Origin: Dryococelus australis
Lineage: Eukaryota > Arthropoda > Insecta > Phasmatodea > Phasmatidae
Length of the DNA: 64,000 nt
Assembly (NCBI GenBank): GCA_029891345.1
Contig: CM057000.1
Span: forward strand, 123,923,838-123,987,837
Direction: 5' to 3'
Shown here: positions 56,125 to 64,000 of the stretch, piece by piece
Layout: each line of letters opens with the position of its first letter
How positions within the stretch are numbered: position 1 is the first letter of the stretch
Notes under the pieces: model-generated
What the model was told of the DNA's origin: nothing
Seen by the model: only the letters and a program-made list of their open reading frames with translations
Database searches by the model: none
Program-made: the position numbers and the translations under genes

Positions 56125-57068
56125 TCAGTCCACGAACAAGACGAAGTCAGGATCAGAGAAGTAACAACAGTTACTGAAGTATATAATGAAAAGTGCACAG
56201 TCAGGGTCTGCAGCTCCTGAACAGTACAAAAAATATATATATTTGGTTGCATGAAATTTTTTCAGATGTGATACATGTGCCTTAGTAATGAAGGTTCCTG
56301 CACTGGGATCAGCTAAAGCGGCAGTGACTGGCATAAAAAAACGTTGGATTTTATATGGGCCCGACGAACGATAAGAAATTTTTGCCATTTTCTTATCAGC
56401 TGCCTTACTTACTGGGTGTGCTTTACACAGAACTGGGTCACCTATGCGAAAAGGATTATCTATGCGACCTTTGTTATACTTTGCACAACTCTTGAAATGA
56501 GCTCGCTTTAAATTCTTGAGGGGAGATGCCCAAACCTCATGAACATCCTTGGGATCGTTCGGCAATAAGTAATTTAAATTCCACAGATTCGACAAAGGGT
56601 TATTTGGGGCAAAAGTGAACATGAGCTTAAATATACTAGTTTTGTAAGATTCATGTCTAGCAAAATTAAATGCCATCTGCAGCCAAGCAAGATTTTATCC
56701 CAATTTGTCTGATCCATCGCATGAAAGGCAATGAGAGCTGTACGAAGGTTTCGATTGAAACGCTTCACATGCGAAGGAGGAGGATTATATGGGGATAAAG
56801 TAATGTGTCGTATACCATGAGAAAAGCATATGCTTTTAAACAGACGTGAGGTAAACTGTGAACCGTTATCAGAAACAATAGATGAAGGAGTACCAAAATT
56901 TTGAAAAATGGGTGTTTGAAGAACACAAATGGTTGACATAATATCAGCTTTCCGCAATGGAATCAACCAAATGAACTTGGTGAAAGCATCAACACACACT
57001 AGCAACATGTTATTTCCTAGTTTGCTTCTAGGAAAGAGACCAACAAAATCAATAAACATGCTTTCCAT
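56125..57068 (-). pseudogene. Gypsy integrase, broken (relic 2)
   Basis: The segment 56574-57068 starts ESMFIDFVGLFPRSK, with CVDAFTKFIWLIP (first catalytic Asp) and SIVSDNGSQFTSRLF (second Asp). The third acidic residue should fall in the phrase PSHAERFNRNL, but here it reads PSHVKRFNRNL, so Glu is Lys. A frameshift near 56670 leads to the C-terminal segment 56125-56676 (MAFNFARHESYKTSIFKLMF, GRIDNPFRIGDPVLCKAHPV, ISYRSSGPYKI). The N-terminal HHCC zinc-binding domain is absent. It is inactive. Confidence 0.9.
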
Positions 57069-57076
57069 CAGTTTTT

Positions 57077-57930
57077 TCAGCTACATCTGAAGACAGAAAA
57101 CTTAAGTGTGTATTCTGTACTGGTTTGCTCAGAGAACAAATTTTGCAACATTTTACTTAACAAAACATTACAATATGGAAGAACTTCAGGTTCTATATTA
57201 GTACCATCAAACATACAGGATAATGCATCTGCTACAATATTTTTCGTACCTTTAATATGTTGTAGCGTAAATTTCTGTGAATAAATTTTTACAACCCATC
57301 TACCAATTTTACCTAATTGCCAGGGATGAGCCAAAAGCCACAACAAAGCCTGGTTGTCTGTTTCCAGAAGAAATTCTGCATGTTCAAGATATTGCCTAAA
57401 TTTATCAATAGCAAAAACTACAGCCAAACATTCCAGTTCATAAATAGTAGAAGATTTCTTATCTTGGTGAGTAAGAGTACGAGATGCGAAGGCAATTGGC
57501 TGACGACAGCCATCAATCTCCTGAGCCAGGACAGCTCCAATAGCTTGACTTTAAACATCTGTTTGTAGGATAAACTCTTTACTAAAGTCTGGCATGTGTA
57601 ATACAGGAGGATGTATGATGTCATTTTTAAGTGTGTCAAAGGCTTTTTGCTGTTCTTCACCCCATTCAAATACAACAGATTTCTTCCTAAGTTTATTCAG
57701 TGGTGCTGCCTTTTCAGCTAAATTAGGAATAATTTTACCAAAAAATTCCACAACCATACAATGTTTCCCATTAGATTTCGGTACCAGAAGGTAGGACTAG
57801 CGTATTGAGATGTAGACTGCTCTATGACTCCTTGATCTAATATCTCATTTAAATGCTTCCTCAATATTTCCATTTGAGGAGGTGCTAACTTGTAAGGATG
57901 ACACTTGATGTCTTCTTTGCTGAATAATTA
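57077..57930 (-). pseudogene. Reverse transcriptase remnant fused to RNase H (relic 2)
   Basis: About 57760-57930 reads HPYKLAPPQMEILRKHLNEI, LDQGVIEQSTSQYASPTF and KSNGKHCMVV, the RT finger region. It then runs directly into EFFGKIIPNLAEKAAPLNKL (57551-57757), the thumb. The palm with its YxDD motif, normally about 150-200 codons, is missing. The connection WGEEQQKAFDTLKNDI leads, after a stop and frameshifts, to RNase H at 57077-57427 (ETDNQALLWLLAHP and HIKGTKNIVADALSC). Confidence 0.88.
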
Positions 57931-58122
57931 AATTTGATATTCAAGTAATTTGGTTAGGCCTTACTCTGTTGTAAGGACCTTAGGGAAATTTTTTGCGTAA
58001 GTTTTAAATAGCAGCACGCTGCTGTTCATTAAGATGTCCAAAGGAATCAATGACTTGGTTAGACTCTGCCTTATCAACATAGGAACTATTTTGCTTAGTT
58101 ATAGAGCCCACTAAAGGAATTT

Positions 58123-58563
58123 TTATTTTTGGAGCAAACTTAAAAACAAAATGTTTTCTTTTTGAATATCAAGTATTAGGCTAGTAGCAGCCATGAATTC
58201 AGCCCCCGAAATAAAGTCCAGACCTAAATGTTCAGAAACGAGACATTTATGAATCCAAGTGAAATTGTCAATTTTTAACTTAACAGTGGCAATAACAAGA
58301 AATTGGCAAGGCCTGTCTAGAAGCTGTGTGGCATTGCACATCTGCTGTGGTTCTACTGATTTAATTAACTTCAATTCCTTTAAGTTTTCAAAAAGTCTTA
58401 CAGAAATAATAGTGCGAACGGATCCAGAATCTACAAGAGTTCTAACAGTTAACGGCCCTAAATATACCTCAACATGTAGTGTTCTGAACTTTTGAATTCC
58501 CACAACATTAGGAAGCTTATCATGGCATACTTGTCTTTTTTTTTGCATGGTCGTAAGGACCAA
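58123..58563 (-). pseudogene. Retropepsin-like aspartic protease (relic 2)
   Basis: A frame of 146 codons. VRTLVDSGSVRTIIS contains an intact Asp-Ser-Gly active site. LVSEHLGLDFISGAEFMAAT matches the (I/L)LGxDFL-type second motif. TIIS lies two residues after the DSGS, as usual. It is flanked upstream by gag and downstream by RT remnants. The frame itself is uninterrupted, but the surrounding polyprotein is broken. Confidence 0.85.
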
Positions 58564-58599
58564 ACAACAGTTGAAACTTCTGGCAACATTTTACATGAT

Positions 58600-60030
58600 G
58601 AAACTGACGAGCATTATATTGAGTATTAGCAAACTTGCCTGGATATCGTGGATAACAGCTCACTTGTCCTCGCATGACTTGTTTTTTGTTCAATAATACG
58701 ACACTGGTCAATGCTGTGGCATACTCTCTTACAGTACTTACATGAAGGTTATTACCTTGCTAGAGTGTCAGAGGGAGAAGGGGAATTGGCATCCTCAGTA
58801 CCCTGTGACTGCTCTTCTCTTACAGCGACAGCATGGGTGGGGGAATCATTAGGCCTTTTTTTGCTATCTGACCCACGAAATGACTGGCGTGTCTTAAAAA
58901 TGTGTTGCCTCTTTTGGTCAGCATAACATACGTTTTGAGAATGAATACAAGCCCGATCCAATTCTGCAAATGTGTTGGGCTTAGAGAAAAAAAAAAAAAA
59001 CTTAACATGAACACTCTTCAGGTTCCAGGCCCTCTAGTATTGTATTAACAACTTCAGATTCAGGTAAATTTAAATGTAGGATTATTGCGGCATCTTTGAC
59101 ATTGCTAATATAAACTGAAAGTGCTTCCTGGGGTTCTTGTAATCTGTTAAACATTCTCATTTGCAACTGGGCATGCGACCTTGAGGGAATAAAAAAATTT
59201 TAAATGTCCGCATGGTATGCATCAAATGACATGTGTTGAGACATTGCTAGACTTGTTCGCTCACTCGAGGGACCTTGAGTAAAGGGGAAAATTACCTCAA
59301 GAATTTGTGCCTCTGGCACTATTTTACTTTGTTGTAGTTTGAATATGACCTTCATTAGCCACGAGTGCGGCGGGAGTGTACAGAGTCTCTGCTTCGCGCT
59401 GCTCCCCTCTCCTACTCTGCTGCCACTCCCCTCCTCTGCTCTGTTCCGTTCCACCTGTCACATTATTAGCATCTGTGCCACTATCACTTGTAAGAGGTTA
59501 CTGATTACGTTTACTGCCACATCATTATCCCACTGTCCTAACAAGTCCAATACCTGGTCACATGGGGTGTCTGTGGTTATGTTTTGCATTCGGTTTACGC
59601 CCTGCCTAAATTTTGTTGAAGTTGCATGACACGGCAAGCAAATAAATTTAAGTCCCACTGCTGATTTGTGTTCCATGTCACTGAGGCATTCTTGGTGATA
59701 CTTCGTATCACACTGTATGTACTGGAGTACAATGACACCCTGAACATTACATAACAAGTTGTCACAGTATTTAGGAAATGTATAATTTGGAAAAGGTTCA
59801 GTTTCAGATTCTACTTGGGAAGAAAATTTTTTACTGTCCTGCATCAATTCATCACTACTGTCTCTTGCTGTCTCGCCAATGTCACTGGCGTGGCTGTTCG
59901 CAAGGCTGGTCTTGCGATGACATTGGCAATATGTACTATTTTCATTCACTCGTTGGTCACTATTCACAATAGGGCACAAACATTCAGAACACCACCGTGT
60001 CGGTGCGCTGTCAGTCATCCTGCCAGCCAT
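58600..60030 (-). pseudogene. Gypsy gag with PHD-like finger, broken (relic 2)
   Basis: The N-terminal open segment (59458-60090; a plausible start is the Met at 60030) contains WCSECLCPIVNSDQ. It then has a Cys/His cluster, YCDNLLCNVQG .. QCDTKYHQECLSD .. FICLPC, with C-x4-C..C..H-x2-C..C-x2-C spacing like a PHD finger. The segment 59200-59454 follows (KVIFKLQQSKIVPEAQILEV). At about 59030-59190 a gag core reads FIPSRSHAQLQMRMFNRLQE and ESEVVNTILEGLEPEE. Frameshifts and stops, including a short A run near 58986, break it. Confidence 0.78.
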
Positions 60031-60571
60031 GCTTTGTTGGTAAAAAAAGCTAGGTGAGTGGGAGATGCGGGTGTATCGACGCGGTCGCATGGGGTTGGGG
60101 AAGAGGGATCGCCCTCCCCTCTCGCATCGTGGTTGGCCTGCTCGCGTGATGCAGGGGTTATCGCCCCAATGCCCAGATAATGTGTGGAGCTGGCGAGTGG
60201 TCAGCTGGTGGTTGGCGACGGAGCGACAGGGGGACGGGGGATGGAGTAGCCTCTACCTCATTGCTTCTCCTTCTCGCTGCTCCTCCCTCCAAACGGTGTG
60301 GCATGGCTTACGGTGTGGCATCGCCTTCTGATTGTTGACATGCTTACCAAGCATCTATGTGGCGACTCTCGGCATCCCGATGCTGCCGTTGCCCCTGCTG
60401 GTGCCTTCCTGTAGTCCTTACACCATTGCAGGCAGGAAAAGGTGGGAAAAATTCAATGCCCAGGAAAACTTGCGGAAAAATTTCGGGAATTTTTGGAAAC
60501 CATTTTGGCGGAGATTTGGCCACACAGAGAGGCACCAATTTGACGTGGTCAAAGGTGGCGCAATGAGCTAT

Positions 60572-60590
60572 AGCCCCATGTTGGGTGCCA
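60572..60590 (-). other. Probable tRNA primer-binding site of Gypsy relic 2
   Basis: The minus strand reads TGGCACCCAACATGGGGCT, close to the TGGCGCCCAACGTGGGGC primer site of many LTR elements. It is about 540 bp upstream of the gag start, so a leader is present. The 5' LTR should end just above 60590. Confidence 0.65.
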
Positions 60591-60592
60591 AT

Positions 60593-61002
60593 TTGATGTC
60601 TGTGGCTTGTTGGAAAAGGGGTAGAAAGAGTTTTCGTGGGTGGGGAAGGTGAGGTCTAGAATGTGATTACACCTGGTTAATGCCAGATGCCGTCAAGGCG
60701 ACGTCAATGGGCATACTGACTCCCTTAACCTACCTTGGGGTTGTGGGGCGTCCACCCGGACCCAATCTCCTCGTCGATGAGGTTGGTGACCTCTGCCCGA
60801 TTGATTACTGCTCCAGATAACTGATGGTGTTTGTTAAATGGTAGCAGGTGGGCCGACTACATACCATTGTTGATCTTGGCGGGCAAATTGACTAAACATT
60901 TAACACTCGCATACGTGGATTGTAACGGCCAACCACACACCCATAAAATTCGGAATAATGCTTAATGACACTTGCAAAAGAAATGGTTAATGGGAAACTT
61001 TA
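60593..61002. other. Possible 5' LTR region of Gypsy relic 2
   Basis: By position next to the primer site, this stretch should include the 5' LTR. No matching copy near 55.3-56.1 kb was seen and no TG..CA ends can be fixed. Nothing else is recognised. Confidence 0.35.
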
Positions 61003-61368
61003 TTGAGCAGGTATTATGAGGGCCTGTCCCCTGACACGCATAGAACAATCGAAAATAAATGGTATGCTAAACAGTTCACAGACATATTTATTTCGATGAA
61101 TTTACATCTCCCCTTAGGAGAGCACCTACATGAATTCTGTGAGGCGATAACCGGCAACTACGGTGAAACTGAAAGAGCATCTTACGACATACAATAAATT
61201 ATGGAAAAACTTAAGCTTCCTGGGGCAATTCAAATCCCGCGGGAAGAGGAAGTGGCTTACTGGGTGGCTAGAGATGAAAAGAAAGTTCCACAATTATGTT
61301 ACCGTCTAGTGCAGTGTATGTCCATATCAGACTATCCAGCGCTCAAGGGTAAATGCTGGAGCTCATGA
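61003..61368 (+). pseudogene. Unassigned open frame with one internal stop
   Basis: A plus-strand frame runs from ATG 61003 for 64 codons to TAA at 61195-61197. The same frame continues open for 56 more codons to TGA at 61366-61368. Text such as SRYYEGLSPDTHRTIENKWY, LHEFCEAITGNYGETERASY and IPREEEVAYWVARDEKK is protein-like, with balanced charged and aromatic residues and few repeats. I do not recognise the family. It may be a remnant of a transposon or virus-like protein. One stop in 122 codons suggests recent inactivation or chance. Confidence 0.35.
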
Positions 61369-62480
61369 CATGCACTCCACCTTCATCTGATGCTACTCGC
61401 TTACTGACCTTTCCGCTTAACACATGGGCTCGCCTCAGCTTACCCATGTGCCAGAGCGGCACTATTTTCTTCTACAGTTTGCATTTCTTTACCTTGCAAC
61501 ATGCATTGTAAGTCACAGTCGGACAAAGTGTTTTAGGAGTGCGAGCCCGTGGAACACGTCAACATATTGTTTGTAATAATATATTACCCCCTGTCTCGTG
61601 TATACGGCACAATTATTTGCTTTAAATCATTTGCTACAAATCCTTGGACACATAAATACTTGTTTACTGTCATTCGTTGGTAGATGCTATCGAATTTTCA
61701 CTTTACGACGGATGGGTTCAAACCATCAATGTTTACTTTCCGCCATCACCAGTAGTAATACCACTACTTATTATGACGTCCCAACCTTACCAGAGTCTTC
61801 AAGAGCCTAATAATTTGTAAACAGCATATAGAGTCTAGTTTCACTGCCAATTTCGCCACAATAGAAATAATGCATATTAAGTAAAAATTGTGTAGCAGCT
61901 TTACAAAACACAATAACTTATTTTATTGGTTACAATTTACAAGAATCGTAAGATAAAAAAGTTGCTTAAAATTTATTAATTAATTACCAACATTGCTGCT
62001 AATTTACATTAAAAAAATTTAAAGCAATATATCACCAAAAAAATACCATATTTTATTTTGGAACTCTTGCCATCTTTTGGCAGCAATATAGTCAATAGTG
62101 TTAAAGAGACATGCATTTTATGCATTATTTTATACTAAAATTATTGCTATACATTAAAACAATTTTAAGTTAGGTAAACAACATTTATAGAATTTATCAA
62201 ATAGGTATACTTTTGCATATACGTAAAGACATAAAAAATACAAACATTGAACTGTAAGAATATTCTTTGTAACTGTCAGCTGGTCCATTATTATAATCAA
62301 AATATTCAGTTTTAGAATAATAAGAATGAGAACGTAAATAATATTTTATGTTATATTTAAATGATCCTGTGTTATCGCAAACGACAATCTTAATACTGAG
62401 GTGAAAGGGAGTTAAATATCTTTATAGCAGAAAAGCGAACTCCTTTCTGTTACAGGGACAAAGAGTCTGTGCGAAATGCA
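61369..62480. other. No gene recognised
   Basis: AT-rich from 61840 on. A 70-codon plus frame (61598-61810) has no motif. Nothing else was seen. Confidence 0.45.
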
Positions 62481-63480
62481 GGTTTCTGGTTAAACCCAGT
62501 GGACCTTATTCATAGTCAGAGCTTCGTTCAAGGATGATCCAGAGAAGAACTTCCTCGGAGTTGGTCTAAGGTTAGTCCGGACTAAGGGTGAACTATGTCA
62601 TATTCACAAACCCCTATTAGAGCGAAACTAACTTTAGTCGAATGATCATCGAAGTACACTGTTGAGTTTTGTTTACAATGTCTTTTTACACTCGTCCACA
62701 ACATTTTTCTAAGCGAGAATAGCAATTTCGTTATCTTTTACTACATTAACGTCACTTTATTAGATCTAACCTTGTTTTTACGACTCTATATCATATATTG
62801 TAATATGGGCAGTTTTCATTTTATTATGCCAATATTGTCTTTATAATGATGTTAAATGTGTACTGTAGTACTAAATACATTACAAAAAGACATTTAAAAA
62901 CGGTTAAAATTCTATAACTCAAACAAGATTCGACCTTGCTACCTTCTGCATATCAATCCACGATGGTACCAATAAGCTACCAACCTAATACATTATGTTT
63001 ACTTGGAAATACTTGATCGCATATATTCGCAATGTTGGATTTGTATTAAAATTCTCTTTCAATGTATTAATATCACATCTCCTAAGAATCTGATTTCAGA
63101 GAAGGCATTTGATTTACACAAAAATAGAAAGCCATTGCTGTTGCTAAAAACTCATGCTTTATTAAGCTTAGAAGATATTTTTCTTTTGAATTATTATTTA
63201 CGGAACATTTCATTAATTAGTTTGGCATATTTTTTCATACAGATTGACAGAATCGGCTTTAAACCCAATGTTTATGTTTCGTGAACTTTATCTAGCTTTC
63301 ACTGGCATATACTATTAACGAAACTGTCGTATTTTATGTTCGCCATGGTTCTTTTTGACCTTAATACTTCGTTAATCCCACTCTCAGTCCAGACTAGCAA
63401 TAAAAATGCTCTCTGAATACAAAAAATTTTGGTCGGATGATGATATTTTCTTAGTCCAGACTAAAAACACGGAAAGAGAC
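62481..63480. repeat. Possible decayed DNA-transposon ends around TTAGTCCGGACTAA
   Basis: GGACCTTATTCATAGTCAGA (62500) is followed by the 14-bp perfect palindrome TTAGTCCGGACTAA at 62572-62585. CAGTCCAGACTAG near 63388 and TTAGTCCAGACTAA at 63451 appear at the other side. Such phrases occur in ends of some Harbinger-like MITEs (recalled). The closing terminal sequence was not found, and the 93-codon plus frame between (63003-63284) has no recognisable domain. Confidence 0.4.
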
Positions 63481-64000
63481 GATTTCGCTAAAGCTGTATT
63501 AAAATTCCGCTACATTCTGCTATACAACTAATTTTTTTAAACTATATTATAATAATTCGCTGGAAAATGTGCCTGGCTAAAATTTCGAAGTTTGTACAGC
63601 CAGTAATACAATAAATCTCGAAAAACAACGAAAAGCATGAAAAAAAAAAAAAACGACCACAAACTCTCCAAAATACAAAGTATCCGAAAATCATAACACC
63701 AGAAACACACTCACAAAATGACATCACAACCCCAGTGCCAAAGTCCAAAAATCAGAACCATCACAGACGGCAAGAACTCCTGCTCAACTATTAATGGAAG
63801 AAAATATACCTTTATGATAACAGGTGATAAAATCATAAGGGTGAAGATATCAGACATTCATTTTGTAATAAAGACGTATTCTGGACATTCTGCTGTCTTC
63901 AGCACAGTGGTGATATTTATGTTAGCAATAGTAAGTATTTTGTGACATGCGCTGAATTACGTGGTCGTCGAACTAATTATATGTTCACAATATTAGAACA
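63481..64000. other. No gene recognised
   Basis: AT-rich with an A run near 63640. The frames at 63542-63748 (minus) and 63718-63945 (plus) have no recognisable motifs. Confidence 0.45.

Larger units (their letters stand above)
56125..60592 (-). mobile_element. Gypsy-type LTR retrotransposon relic 2
   Basis: Minus-strand order is primer-binding site (60590-60572), gag with finger motifs (60030 to about 58600), protease (58563-58123), residual RT joined to RNase H (57930-57077) and integrase (57068-56125). The order matches Gypsy. The RT palm and the integrase HHCC zinc domain are missing. No LTR pair was found. Confidence 0.85.

Noticed and set aside
1-64000. CRISPR array, bacterial operon or prophage
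   Set aside because: No regularly spaced short direct repeats with unique spacers and no ribosome binding sites occur. SINEs, splice sites and hAT/Gypsy relics show the DNA is eukaryotic.

Overview
This is eukaryotic nuclear DNA, almost certainly from an arthropod with a large, repeat-rich genome. An insect is most likely. Evidence is the AT-rich composition, tRNA-derived SINEs (one resembles families known from polyneopteran insects), hAT, Gypsy and Polinton-type relics, and the absence of operons or ribosome binding sites. I see no intact cellular protein-coding gene, no rRNA, no functional tRNA and no CRISPR array. Nearly every recognisable coding stretch is a decayed mobile element.

Layout. 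0-5.6 kb: one copy of a dispersed repeat, then a hAT transposase relic (3.0-5.1 kb, minus strand) followed by a 0.42 kb terminal-inverted-repeat element. 6.9-9.3 kb: the most notable block, a broken Polinton/Maverick (adintovirus-like) segment. It has a penton-like minor capsid gene, an adenain-like protease and a phospholipase A2-like gene on the minus strand, and an FtsK/HerA-type packaging ATPase diverging on the plus strand. 9.6-11.6 kb: tandem repeats plus a SINE. 14-22 kb: repeats, two more SINEs (one with a nested 572-bp inverted-repeat element that has a 6-bp target duplication) and two more copies of the 0.42 kb element. 22.7-25.3 kb: a deleted hAT element followed by an orphan Gypsy integrase tail. 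27-34 kb: two inverted-repeat-bounded segments, a CCAAT-rich promoter-like patch and minisatellites.

38.0-40.3 kb: a second TTF-zinc-finger hAT transposase relic with an internal 116-bp tandem duplication. 41.8-46.3 kb: a 4.5 kb segment bounded by 26-bp inverted repeats that encloses a broken gene of the DUF7869-type family with one well-defined 131-bp intron. This may be a poorly described type of DNA transposon. 47.75-48.30 kb: four 137-bp tandem units. 52.5-55.3 kb: a Gypsy relic (gag, protease, truncated reverse transcriptase; minus strand). 56.1-60.6 kb: a second, different Gypsy relic, with a PHD-like finger in gag, an RT core deletion, RNase H, integrase and a primer-binding site. 61.0-61.4 kb: an unassigned open frame with one stop. 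The rest is AT-rich sequence in which I recognise nothing.

The elements do not form a working system together. The window reads as a graveyard of nested insertions. The points of biological interest are the virus-like Polinton block, the TIR-bounded DUF7869-type gene, and several short inverted-repeat families whose mobilising enzymes are unknown.
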